Positions 55,552 to 64,000 of a DNA stretch of 64,000 nt are shown one piece after another. Numbering within the stretch: the first letter of the stretch is position 1; each line of letters begins with the position of its first letter. A program made the position numbers and the translations under genes. Source of the DNA: Novosphingobium decolorationis. GTDB taxonomy: Bacteria; Pseudomonadota; Alphaproteobacteria; Sphingomonadales; Sphingomonadaceae. The stretch spans positions 3,317,001 through 3,381,000 of the forward strand of contig NZ_CP054856.1 in the NCBI RefSeq assembly GCF_018417475.1, given 5' to 3'. The notes under the pieces are model-generated. The model searched no databases. It had not been told where the DNA came from and was given only the letters and a program-made list of their open reading frames with translations.

Positions 55552-56082
55552 TTAGTTCGGGTCGATCGGGTTGGTGATGAAGCCAACCGTCGGGTAGCCC
55601 GAAATCTGCACGTTGTAGATCGTGCCGGCCACGCAGCGCCACGGGGCTTCCACGTCGCCGCGGATGTGCACCTGGGGCACCAGGTCCGGGTTCGACATGA
55701 GGGCCTCGGGGCCGCCCGCACGCTTGACGATGCCGTCAAGGCGCTTGAAGGCGCGGTCACGAAGTTCCTCGGCCGAGACCGGGGTGATGTTGTTGAAGTA
55801 AACGCGGCACTCACCGTTGCGCGATGCGCCTTCGTAGCCCGGTTCACCTGCACTGCGGCCGCCGTCATCGGTCGTCGACACCGTGAGGAGAAGGTTTTCG
55901 ACCTTGTCCTTCGATTCGACGGCCTCGATCACCGGGATACGCAGCTTTTCGATCGTCTGGATCGCGACCGGAACCGCGATCAGGAAGATGATCAGAAGCA
56001 CCAACATGACGTCGACGAGCGGCGTCGTATTGATGTCGGACATCGGTGTCTCAGCACCGCCTCCGCCCGAAGATATCGCCAT
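55552..56082 (-). CDS. exbD: ExbD biopolymer transport protein (first copy, extended)
   Basis: A 176-residue ExbD with the same membrane motif (NTTPLVDVMLVLL, Asp24). The periplasmic part is longer than usual: an inserted Gly/Ser-rich segment (about 70-92) and two Cys (92 and 150) that could form a disulfide. The rest of the fold is recognisable (ITPVSAEELRDRAFKRL). Third gene of the operon, 126 bp after exbB and 29 bp before the short exbD. Confidence 0.92.
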   Translation of the reverse strand: MAISSGGGGAETPMSDINTTPLVDVMLVLLIIFLIAVPVAIQTIEKLRIPVIEAVESKDKVENLLLTVSTTDDGGRSAGEPGYEGASRNGECRVYFNNITPVSAEELRDRAFKRLDGIVKRAGGPEALMSNPDLVPQVHIRGDVEAPWRCVAGTIYNVQISGYPTVGFITNPIDPN

Positions 56083-56208
56083 AGTCTTATCCTAATCCTT
56101 GCGTTGCCTTGGGGAAGGCGACGTGCAGCGCATGCATAGTACTGTCGCCGCCTTTGGGTCCCCGGAGGTTGCGGGACCAGCGAGGCCGGTCCCGGAAGCC
56201 CGGACTGA

Positions 56209-56982
56209 TTACGACTTGGCCGGAGCCGGCTTGGCCGGAGCAGCGGCCGGCTTCTTGGCGGCCGAAGCGGTCGAGGTGATCGGCTTAACGGCACCCTTCG
56301 AGGTGATGTAGGCAAGAACGTCGCTCGAGAAGCCGGTCAGCAGTTCGGCGATGCGCTTGTTGCGAGCCTGGAGGTAGTTGTAGGCAAGCACGGCCGGAAC
56401 GGCGACGAGCAGGCCGAGTGCGGTCATGATAAGAGCTTCACCAACCGGGCCGGCGACCTTGTCGATCGAAGCCGAACCGGCAAGACCGATGGCGATCAGG
56501 GCGCGGTAGATGCCGACAACGGTACCGAACAGACCGATGAACGGAGCGGTTGCACCGACGGTGGCGAGGAACGGAAGACCACCGGCGAGGCGGGCGTTGA
56601 TCGACGCTTCCGAGCGCGCGAGCGAGGCATGCAGCCAGTCGTGGGCTTCGAGTTCGTCGGTCATCTTGGCGTGCTGCTCTTCAGCAACGATGCCGTCGTC
56701 GACGAGCTGGCGCCATGCGCTGTTCTTCTCGAGCTTGGTGGCGCCGTCCTTGATGGTCGGGGCCTTCCAGAACGAGCCGCCAACTGCCTTGTACTGGCGG
56801 AAGATCTTCGACTGTTCGAACCACTTGGTGAACAGGATGTAGAACGAACCGAACGACATGATGCCGAGGATCACGACGGTGGCATAGGCGATGAAACCGC
56901 CCTGTTCGAGGGCTTCGGCGAAGCCGAACTTGTTCTGCGGCGCGGCTTCGCCGGCGGCGGCAAGGATATCAACGATAAGCAT
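56209..56982 (-). CDS. exbB: ExbB/TolQ/MotA proton channel protein
   Basis: A 257-residue inner-membrane channel subunit. Three transmembrane helices lie at about 30-52, 145-170 and 188-210 (AITVGATAPFIGLFGTVVGI is the typical second-helix block). A cytoplasmic loop lies between helices 1 and 2, and a Lys/Ala/Pro-rich tail at about 235-257 (TASAAKKPAAAPAKPAPA). It works with ExbD to drive TonB. Lies between tonB and exbD on the same strand, 75 bp after tonB. Confidence 0.93.
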   Translation of the reverse strand: MLIVDILAAAGEAAPQNKFGFAEALEQGGFIAYATVVILGIMSFGSFYILFTKWFEQSKIFRQYKAVGGSFWKAPTIKDGATKLEKNSAWRQLVDDGIVAEEQHAKMTDELEAHDWLHASLARSEASINARLAGGLPFLATVGATAPFIGLFGTVVGIYRALIAIGLAGSASIDKVAGPVGEALIMTALGLLVAVPAVLAYNYLQARNKRIAELLTGFSSDVLAYITSKGAVKPITSTASAAKKPAAAPAKPAPAKS

Positions 56983-57057
56983 GCGAATTACCTCTCAAGA
57001 AGAATGCAGGATTATAGGGCCGTCTCACGCCAGGGGCGGGGCCCTGTATCAATGGGC

Positions 57058-57729
57058 TTAGTTGAGCTGGTAGACGATCGTGGTCGAGTAGCTGCTCGAA
57101 ATCGGGTTGCCGGCTGCGTTGAGCGCCGGTTCGAAGCGCGCATAGCGCTCCATGCCGTCGCAAGCTGCTTCGTCCAGATCCGGGCTACCGCTCGAGCTGG
57201 TGACCTGGCAGCCGCTGGCGCGGCCTTCGGTCGTCACCGTCACGCGAACACCCACACGACCTTCACGACCCTCACGCGCGGCGCGGCTCGGGTAGTTGCG
57301 CTGGATCTGCGCGGCCCAGCGACCCTGGCTTTTCGTGGAGGCACCACGTGCCTTCGAAGGAGCCGGGGGAGCAGGCGGTGCCGGCGGTGCCGGCGGCGCA
57401 GCCGTGGTGATCACGGCGGGCGGTGCAGGCGGCGCGGTGATCACGGTCTGAACCGGCGGCGGAGCCGGCGCGATGTTGATCGGCGGCGGCGGCGCCACGA
57501 TGGGCGGCGGCGGCGTATCCGGCTGCGGTTCGGGAGGCGGCGGCGGGGGCTCTTCCTCCTTCGGGGGTTCTTCCTTGATATCCACGGTGGTCACTTTGCT
57601 GATGACCTTCTTAGTTGCCTCATAGGCAAGGCCCGAGATCAGCGCATAGCCGATGAACACATGGATCAAGGCGACGATGACAATAGTGGTAAGTTTACTA
57701 CCACTCATTTGCTGGTCAGCGTAAGCCAT
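57058..57729 (-). CDS. tonB: TonB energy transducer
   Basis: A 223-residue TonB. An N-terminal membrane anchor (about 12-33) is followed by a long Pro-rich region (about 50-125, runs of Pro-Pro and Ala-Pro-Pro) that spans the periplasm. The C-terminal domain (about 140-223) ends VYQLN, with RNYPSRAAREGREGRVGVRV as the conserved start. It delivers energy to TonB-dependent receptors, three of which are in this window. Start 57729; an internal Met (MSGSKL) is an alternative. First gene of its operon. Confidence 0.93.
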   Translation of the reverse strand: MAYADQQMSGSKLTTIVIVALIHVFIGYALISGLAYEATKKVISKVTTVDIKEEPPKEEEPPPPPPEPQPDTPPPPIVAPPPPINIAPAPPPVQTVITAPPAPPAVITTAAPPAPPAPPAPPAPSKARGASTKSQGRWAAQIQRNYPSRAAREGREGRVGVRVTVTTEGRASGCQVTSSSGSPDLDEAACDGMERYARFEPALNAAGNPISSSYSTTIVYQLN

Positions 57730-58090
57730 TCAGACGCATCACTCCATTACCAAGCCCCGGGCATGTACGAAAAAGCACATGTCCAAGGGCGCCGATGGCC
57801 CTCGCTGCACGCGAAGCCCATGACGAAATTCGAAATTACCCACCCTGACGGCTGACAGTCCACCTCGCGATTGTCACGCAACAGCAAGGCTTACCGCGGA
57901 GCATGTTTGTTTTATCGCCCCGTTTTGCAGTTTTCTTAGCGTTGAAGGTGCCCCTGCGCAACGCCCAATCGCAGAGCGTGGGGTTAACCTCCAATTAAGC
58001 TGCATTACCCGCATGGTGCATCGTGAGATGGATTGCCGCAAGGCTTTTCACGTCTCATAAGATTGCGATTTTGTTACGGAGTCTGATTTC
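57730..58090. other. Divergent regulatory region between tonB and a secreted protein
   Basis: 361 bp without a supported gene. The right-hand part (from about 57890) is A/T-rich and holds the TTAA-N7-TTAA site and a likely plus-strand promoter region. No clear Fur-box palindrome was seen near tonB. Confidence 0.5.
57984..57999 (+). promoter_or_regulatory. Candidate CtrA binding site
   Basis: TTAACCTCCAATTAAG is a perfect TTAA-N7-TTAA pair with the trailing G often seen in alphaproteobacterial CtrA sites. It lies 92 bp before the start of the secreted protein gene at 58091 and 255 bp from tonB. Such pairs are rare by chance at this GC content. CtrA itself is not in the window. Confidence 0.55.
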
Positions 58091-58936
58091 ATGCCTGCTG
58101 TGCGACGCCCTTTTACGATGGGTCTGGCCGCTTTGAGTTTCGTTTTTCAGGCAGGGGCCGCACTTGCGGCGAACCCGCAGTCTCCGGGCGCGGACGTGAC
58201 CTTTGCGGACCTCGCCGATCTGGCCGATTCGGCCCCCATGGTGGTCGAGGCGCAGGTGACCCGGATGACCCGTCTCGGGGCCGAACGCGCACCGGGTCTG
58301 GCTCCGGGAATCGGGCGATTCTATGTCGAGGCGGATACCCGCGCCTTGCTTGTCGGCAATTCGCCGATTGGCGAATCATTGCGCTATCTTGTCGACATGC
58401 CCCTCGATTCCCGTGGCAAGGGCGAGGACCTGAAGGACCAGATGGTCATTCTCTTTGCACGCGCGGTGCCCGGGCGTCCGGGCGAGGTCCAGCTGATCGA
58501 GCCGGATTCGCAGCTCCTGTTCACGCCGGCGCTCGATGGCAAGCTGCGTGGATTGCTGCGCGAGACGGTCGCACCCGATGCGCCAGGCGAGATCACCGGT
58601 GTGCGCGAACTGCTCTATGTGCCGGGGGCGCTGGCCGGGCAGGGTGAGACTCAGATCTTCTTGAATACCAAGGACGGTTCGGCCGCCTCGATCACGGTGC
58701 GCCATGAACCGGGCAAGCCGGTCGCCTGGGGCGCCTCGTTCTCCGAACTGGTGGCCGATGTCACGCAGCCCCCCGCGCCCGAAACGCTGGAATGGTACCG
58801 TCTGGCCTGCGCGTTGCCGGAGTATCCCTCGCAGGGGGCCAATATCTCGCAGGGGTATGACGCCAAGCGGCAGGCGCAGGACGATTATCGCGCGGTGCGT
58901 CGCCAGCTGGGGCCGTGCACGCGCAACCGCTCCTGA
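58091..58936 (+). CDS. Secreted hypothetical protein
   Basis: I do not recognise the family. A 281-residue exported protein: signal peptide to about residue 27 (GAALAA), then FADLADLADSAPMVVEAQVTRM and a beta-rich body (VEADTRALLVGNS, YLVDMPLDSRGKG, LRYLV). The tail is hydrophilic and helical (YRLACALPEYPSQGANI...YRAVRRQLG). The pattern of a leading Asp/Ala-rich helix and beta domain suggests a periplasmic folded domain, function unknown. TTACGGAG precedes the ATG, and the putative CtrA site is upstream. Confidence 0.75.
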   Translation: MPAVRRPFTMGLAALSFVFQAGAALAANPQSPGADVTFADLADLADSAPMVVEAQVTRMTRLGAERAPGLAPGIGRFYVEADTRALLVGNSPIGESLRYLVDMPLDSRGKGEDLKDQMVILFARAVPGRPGEVQLIEPDSQLLFTPALDGKLRGLLRETVAPDAPGEITGVRELLYVPGALAGQGETQIFLNTKDGSAASITVRHEPGKPVAWGASFSELVADVTQPPAPETLEWYRLACALPEYPSQGANISQGYDAKRQAQDDYRAVRRQLGPCTRNRS

Positions 58937-59053
58937 GGTTGTGCGCGTCACGGCGCGCGAAGGCCGGTCTGCGGGCAAAGGGCAGGGCGCATGCGCAAGG
59001 CGCTGGAAAATCGCGTGCAGCTGTCCTAGGGCCCGGGACCGAAAGGGGACCCG

Positions 59054-60361
59054 ATGACTGAACCGCTGAAGATCGCACTTGCAGGCCTTGGAACCGTGGG
59101 GACGGGCGTTGTCCGTCTCATCGAGACGAATGCGCAGCTGATTGCCCGCCGCGCCCGGCGCCCGGTGCAGATTACCGCCGTCAGCGCGCGCGACCGCACC
59201 AAGGATCGCGGCGTGGACCTCTCCGCCTACGCCTGGGTCGACGATCCGGCCGAGCTCGCGACGCGCGAGGACGTTGATGTCGTGGTGGAAATGGTCGGCG
59301 GCTCGGACGGCCCGGCGCTCGCCATTGCGCGCACCGCGCTGGCCCATGGCAAGAGCCTTGTCACCGCGAACAAGGCAATGCTGGCGCATCATGGCCTGGA
59401 GCTTGCCGAAACCGCCGAGAAGGCGGGCGCGGCGCTCAAGTTCGAGGCGGCGGTTGCGGGCGGTATTCCGGTCGTCAACGGATTGATCGATGGCGCGGCG
59501 GCCAATGCGGTCGAGCGCGTCTACGGCATTCTCAACGGCACCTGCAATTACATCCTCTCCACCATGGAGGACACCGGGGCCGACTTTGGCGACGTGCTCG
59601 CCGATGCGCAGCGCCTGGGCTATGCCGAGGCCGATCCGACCTTCGATGTCGAGGGCATCGATGCTGCGCACAAGCTCTCGCTGCTCGCGTCGATCGCGTT
59701 CGGCGCGCGGCTTGATTTCGACGCGGTCGAGTGCGTGGGCATCAGCCAGGTCAAGGCGGCCGACATCGCGCAGGCCCAGGACCTGGGTTATGTCATCCGC
59801 CTGATCGGCATGAGCGAGGTCGACACCGCAGAAGGCTCCCCGCGCCTGTTCCAGCGCGTGCGGCCCTTCCTTGTCCCGACCGGCCACCCGCTGGCCAATG
59901 TCGATGGGCCGACCAACGCGATCGTCGCCGAGGGCAATTTCGTGGGCCGCCTCCTGTTCCAGGGTGCGGGCGCAGGCGATGGGCCGACCGCGAGCGCGGT
60001 TGTGGCCGACATCATCGATATTGCGCGCGGCGAGAAGGGCCCGGCCTTCGCGATGCCCGTGGCGGAGTTGGAAGTGATGGAGCCAGCGGCCTCCGGGCAC
60101 CGCGTCTCGAGCTTCTACATCCGCTTCACCGTGCCCGACCGTCCGGGCGTCCTGGCCGAGATCACCGCGGCCATGCGCGATGCGGGCGTCTCGATCGAGA
60201 GCATGATCCAGAAGGGCGATCCCGACCAGGACGGCGAGGTCATCCTCGCCATCGTCACGCACCCGGGCCCCGAATCGGGCGTCGTGGAGGCGGTGCGCAT
60301 CCTCGATGGGTCGGCCAGCCTGATCGCGCCGCCGCTGGTGATGCAGATTCTGGGCAGCTGA
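59054..60361 (+). CDS. hom: Homoserine dehydrogenase
   Basis: Reduces aspartate semialdehyde to homoserine for threonine and methionine synthesis. The 435 residues have the NAD(P) motif IALAGLGTVGTGVV at 7-20, the catalytic-domain signature ending GYAEADPTFDVEGIDAAHK with the active-site Lys, and a C-terminal ACT domain (about 350-430, VPDRPGVLAEITAAMRDAG) for threonine feedback. Closed by a strong hairpin. Confidence 0.96.
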   Translation: MTEPLKIALAGLGTVGTGVVRLIETNAQLIARRARRPVQITAVSARDRTKDRGVDLSAYAWVDDPAELATREDVDVVVEMVGGSDGPALAIARTALAHGKSLVTANKAMLAHHGLELAETAEKAGAALKFEAAVAGGIPVVNGLIDGAAANAVERVYGILNGTCNYILSTMEDTGADFGDVLADAQRLGYAEADPTFDVEGIDAAHKLSLLASIAFGARLDFDAVECVGISQVKAADIAQAQDLGYVIRLIGMSEVDTAEGSPRLFQRVRPFLVPTGHPLANVDGPTNAIVAEGNFVGRLLFQGAGAGDGPTASAVVADIIDIARGEKGPAFAMPVAELEVMEPAASGHRVSSFYIRFTVPDRPGVLAEITAAMRDAGVSIESMIQKGDPDQDGEVILAIVTHPGPESGVVEAVRILDGSASLIAPPLVMQILGS

Positions 60362-60403
60362 TCGGCGCCGGGTCTTCGCGGCCCGGTCCCATGCCAGGAC
60401 ACG

Positions 60404-60439
60404 AAAAGGGGCGCGCCATGTCCGTGGCGCGCCCCTTTT
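60404..60439. terminator. Intrinsic terminator after hom
   Basis: A perfect 15-bp stem (60404-60418 with 60425-60439), loop TGTCCG, ends in TTTTT on the plus strand. On the minus strand it also ends in TTTT and lies about 35 bp past the converging hypothetical gene, so it can serve both. Confidence 0.9.
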
Positions 60440-60473
60440 TCGCCTCGTGCCATTCGTGGCGGGGCCGCGGGTC

Positions 60474-60950
60474 CTAATCTACCCGCAGGCGCCCCTTGGC
60501 GATCTTGTCCGCGTCCGAGCCTTCGGGCGCTTCGGGGATGGTGGAGAGGTCGATGATGAGGGGCTGCTCGGGTGGGCAGGGGCCGACCACGCACATGCCG
60601 CCTGCCGTCGCCTTGCCCTTGAAAATGCCATCGCCTGCGACGTCGGGCGCACGCAGGCGACCATCGTCGGTTCCGGCAGCGCCGGTAGGATCGTCCTCAG
60701 CAGTGGAGGGGATGCGGAACTCCTCCTCATCAGGCGCGCACACGACGATCTCGCCCTGGCGGATCGTGCGCAGGCAGGCCCGGCGCGAGCGGTCGCGGGT
60801 GATCCGTCCGCTGTTGCCCAGCATCTTTTCCGCAATCGCGCGGTCCGCGTCGGAAACGTCGGAAACGGTGGGATTATCCCCTTCCTGGCCAAGCGCCGAG
60901 GTCGGGACGAGCGCGGCAAGCGCCAAAAGCACAGTTCGTCTTCTCGACAA
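60474..60950 (-). CDS. Secreted hypothetical protein
   Basis: Family not recognised. A 158-residue protein with a signal peptide (to about residue 22, SALGQ), an acidic Asp/Glu-rich body and four Cys (about 59, 71, 119 and 124), the last two in MCVVGPCPPEQP, which could form disulfides in the periplasm. The block EEEFRIPS resembles small secreted proteins of sphingomonads but no function is known to me. Divergent from glpX, with 60 bp between the starts, converging on hom. Confidence 0.7.
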   Translation of the reverse strand: MSRRRTVLLALAALVPTSALGQEGDNPTVSDVSDADRAIAEKMLGNSGRITRDRSRRACLRTIRQGEIVVCAPDEEEFRIPSTAEDDPTGAAGTDDGRLRAPDVAGDGIFKGKATAGGMCVVGPCPPEQPLIIDLSTIPEAPEGSDADKIAKGRLRVD

Positions 60951-61010
60951 CTCAGGTTCCTCTGTTTAAGGCAGGCAAACCTTTCCTCCACGGATTAATC
61001 CGGAGTGAAC

Positions 61011-61988
61011 ATGTCTGAACATACCCCTGCCAGTAAAGTCCTCGATCGCGTCCTCGTCCTCGAAATGGTACGTGTGACCGAAGCCGCGGCAATATCCGCG
61101 TCCAAGCTTGTTGGGCGCGGCGATGAAAAGGCGGCCGATGCGGCGGCTGTCGAAGCCATGCGCAAGGCTTTCGACGAACTCTACATGGACGGCACGGTCG
61201 TTATCGGTGAGGGCGAGCGCGATGAGGCGCCGATGCTCTTCATCGGCGAGAAGGTGGGCGGCGCTCCGGGCAAGGGCCCCAGGATCGACATCGCGCTCGA
61301 TCCGCTCGAAGGCACCACCATCACCGCCAAGGCCGGCCCCAACGCGCTGGCCGTTCTGGCGGCGGCCGAAGAAGGTGGCCTGCTCAACGCGCCCGATGTC
61401 TACATGGACAAGATCGCGGTGGGCCCGGGCTATCCCAAGGACGTGATCAGCCTCGAGAAGAGCGCGACCGAGAACGTCAAGGCGGTCGCGGCGGCCAAGG
61501 GCGTGGAGCCGGGCGACATCATCGTGTGCGTGCTCGACCGTCCGCGCCATGCCGACCTCATCGAGGAGCTGCGTGGCCTGGGCTGCGGCGTGGTGCTGAT
61601 CGGGGATGGCGACGTGGCCGGTGTCATCGCGACCACCGACGAGAACACCAACATCGACATCTACATGGGTTCGGGCGGCGCGCCCGAGGGCGTCCTGGCG
61701 GCGGCGGCTCTTCGCTGCGTGGGCGGCCAGTTCAACGGACGCCTCCTGTTCCGCAACGATGACGAGCGTTCGCGCGCCCGCAAGTGGGGCATCGAGGACC
61801 TCAACCGCATCTACAAGCTGGAAGACCTCGCCAAGGGCGATTGCATCTTCGCGGCGACGGGTGTGACCGATGGCTCGCTGCTCGATGGCGTCAAGCACTT
61901 CAAGAACGGCAAGCTGACCACCGAGAGCGTGGTCATGCGCGCCAGCTCGGGCACGGTGCGCTGGATCAAGGGCGAGCACACGATCTGA
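61011..61988 (+). CDS. glpX: Class II fructose-1,6-bisphosphatase
   Basis: Hydrolyses fructose 1,6-bisphosphate in gluconeogenesis. The 325 residues carry GlpX motifs: VIGEGERDEAPMLFIGE, IALDPLEGTTITAKAG, the metal-site Asp/Glu residues in those blocks, and IYMGSGGAPEGVLAAAALRC. ATG 61011 is preferred over GTG 61005 because GGAG is five bases upstream. Ends 23 bp before a terminator. Confidence 0.95.
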   Translation: MSEHTPASKVLDRVLVLEMVRVTEAAAISASKLVGRGDEKAADAAAVEAMRKAFDELYMDGTVVIGEGERDEAPMLFIGEKVGGAPGKGPRIDIALDPLEGTTITAKAGPNALAVLAAAEEGGLLNAPDVYMDKIAVGPGYPKDVISLEKSATENVKAVAAAKGVEPGDIIVCVLDRPRHADLIEELRGLGCGVVLIGDGDVAGVIATTDENTNIDIYMGSGGAPEGVLAAAALRCVGGQFNGRLLFRNDDERSRARKWGIEDLNRIYKLEDLAKGDCIFAATGVTDGSLLDGVKHFKNGKLTTESVVMRASSGTVRWIKGEHTI

Positions 61989-62011
61989 GCGCAGCGTTCT
62001 GACAGCTAACG

Positions 62012-62049
62012 AAAAAGGCCGGTTCCACGCAGGTGGATCCGGCCTTTTT
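62012..62049 (+). terminator. Intrinsic terminator after glpX
   Basis: A long stem of AAAAAGGCCGG (62012-62022) with CCGGCCTTTTT (62039-62049), one T-T mismatch, and an inner TCCAC-GCAG-GTGGA stem. It ends in five T. Confidence 0.92.
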
Positions 62050-62182
62050 GCTGAAAGGGGCACGCCGCGCGCAGCCGTTTACGACGCGCAAAAAAGCGGG
62101 GCGTCTCTATTGCATTTGGGTGACGGGTCACTAAGGGCGGGCGCGTTCTGGCCTCACGAGTGGCATTTTTCGGGGATTCGCA

Positions 62183-63118
<936 letters not shown>

Positions 63119-63127
63119 TCTATCTGC

Positions 63128-63157
63128 GCAGAAGGCCCTCAGGCGGGGGCCTTCTGC
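63128..63157. terminator. Hairpin between prs and the AraC regulator
   Basis: An 11-bp perfect stem (63128-63138 with 63147-63157) with an 8-base loop that contains the stop codon of the converging AraC gene. No T-run, so terminator activity is uncertain. Confidence 0.45.
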
Positions 63158-64000
63158 CAGGGGCGTGCATCGCCCGGAGCGATCCGCTTGAGGTCTTCGA
63201 GGCGCCGCGCCTGGCGGGCCTCGAGCGACAGCGTCAGCAGCGGCTGCGCCGTTGCGGCAAACTGGCCCGGCGAGACCCCGAAGAGATCCGCGAATTCGTG
63301 GATCAGGTGACTTTCATCGTAATAGCGCAGCATGATCGCTTCGGCTTCGGAGCGGTCGCCCACCCCGCGCAGGTGGCTGGCCATGTCGAGCGCGCGCGCG
63401 CGCCGCAGGACCTGCTTGGGCGGTAGCCCGTAGTCGCGCAGGATCACCCGTTCCAGTCGCCGCCGATCCACCCCGCAGTCGCGCGCGGCCTGCGCCACTG
63501 TCATCGAGGGCGTGCGGTAGGCCAGTTGCTCGAACTGGACCGAGATCGGGTCGGGTACGGCGCCCCCTGTTTCCTCCACCCGTTCGCGAAACAGGTCTTC
63601 CAGGGCTCGCGCCCAGTCCTCGGGAGTCCCTTCAGGTGCGAAGCGGGCGAGAAGTTCGTCTTCGGGAAGGCCAAGGTCGCCCGTGCGCACCAGCCGGTTG
63701 ACGATCTCGCCCAGTGGTACGCCTTTGAGTGCCGTGCTGGCACCGGGCCGGATGGCAACGCCGATGTTGGTGAAGCTCCCCGAGACGCGGACAGGCATGG
63801 GATGGGTCTGCGGGCCGAACAGGCAGGCGGAGCGTTCTGCCTCTTCCCAGCCATTCGCGGTCTTCGCGGCCCAGCGCCCCGCAAGCTGCAGACGCAGGCA
63901 TGCGATGTCGTTGAACTGGCTGCATTCCAGGGTGTAATCCGGGGGCAGCACGACCTTGCTGATGTAGATCCGTCCGATCCACGGCGCCAGATCACGCGAA
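63139..64000 (-). CDS. AraC-family regulator (5' end cut by window edge)
   Basis: The reading frame stays open to the last base, with residues APWIGRIYISKVVLPPD before the first in-window start-like codon, so the gene begins beyond 64000. An N-terminal ligand-type domain (about the first 110 visible residues, RLQLAGRWAAKTA, FGPQTHPMPVRV) is followed by a C-terminal AraC DNA-binding domain with two helix-turn-helix parts (MTVAQAARDCGVDRRRLERV, then SHLIHEFADLFGVSPGQFA). It converges on prs. Targets and effector are unknown. Confidence 0.87.
   Translation of the reverse strand, partial: SRDLAPWIGRIYISKVVLPPDYTLECSQFNDIACLRLQLAGRWAAKTANGWEEAERSACLFGPQTHPMPVRVSGSFTNIGVAIRPGASTALKGVPLGEIVNRLVRTGDLGLPEDELLARFAPEGTPEDWARALEDLFRERVEETGGAVPDPISVQFEQLAYRTPSMTVAQAARDCGVDRRRLERVILRDYGLPPKQVLRRARALDMASHLRGVGDRSEAEAIMLRYYDESHLIHEFADLFGVSPGQFAATAQPLLTLSLEARQARRLEDLKRIAPGDARPWQKAPA

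Noticed and set aside
57777..57805. Possible fourth copy of the hairpin repeat
   Set aside because: Only a short AAGGGCGCCGATGGCCCTC-like match, not after a stop codon, so I judge it chance similarity.

Overview
The window reads as chromosomal DNA of a GC-rich alphaproteobacterium, most likely Sphingomonadales (Novosphingobium-like). This rests on the three-gene cytochrome bc1 operon petABC, a MipZ division regulator, an alphaproteobacterial-type class III aminotransferase/AsnC cluster, three TonB-dependent receptors with a FecI/FecR pair and a tonB-exbB-exbD-exbD operon, and a perfect TTAA-N7-TTAA (CtrA-type) site. I see 53 protein genes, one tRNA-Gly, several intrinsic terminators and a small family of post-stop-codon hairpin repeats. 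I see no phage, transposase, CRISPR array or rRNA. The genes at both window edges (1-796 and 63139-64000) are probably cut.

Layout. 0-9 kb holds housekeeping and amino-acid genes: succinate-semialdehyde dehydrogenase, acetyltransferase, threonine aldolase-like enzyme, DMT exporter, SDR, pepN and pgeF. 9.1-12.1 kb is the petABC respiratory operon, preceded by an FNR-spaced palindrome. 12.2-14.4 kb holds apt, malonyl-CoA decarboxylase and tRNA-Gly(TCC). 14.5-27.4 kb is an accessory block: a tricorn-like protease, two exported glycerophosphodiester phosphodiesterases around a TonB receptor, then a FecI-FecR-(STN)TonB-receptor signalling cassette. 27.5-31.1 kb holds a sirtuin with an altered NAD motif and a Tat-exported molybdenum hydroxylase (iorAB-type).

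31.4-45.3 kb looks like an amine-catabolism region. It has an aminotransferase-HAD-AsnC operon, a second SSADH plus a tartrate/malate-type dehydrogenase, a TonB receptor with a Tat-exported flavin oxidase, and a divergent Tat-exported spermidine-dehydrogenase-like flavoprotein with a small secreted protein and a cytochrome c. A plausible flow is amine oxidation in the periplasm with electrons to cytochrome c, then transamination and SSADH oxidation in the cytoplasm.

45.4-49.7 kb holds a TetR regulator, a translationally coupled response regulator-histidine kinase-periplasmic protein operon, and panC. 49.9-55 kb holds mipZ, a membrane J-protein, phosphohexomutase and a ligase-associated helicase. 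55-57.7 kb is the TonB energy-transduction operon that would power the receptors above. 58-64 kb returns to core genes: homoserine dehydrogenase, glpX, prs and an AraC regulator.

Starts were chosen by Shine-Dalgarno spacing, signal peptide position and overlap with the preceding gene. All functions are assigned from recognisable motifs, not from searches.
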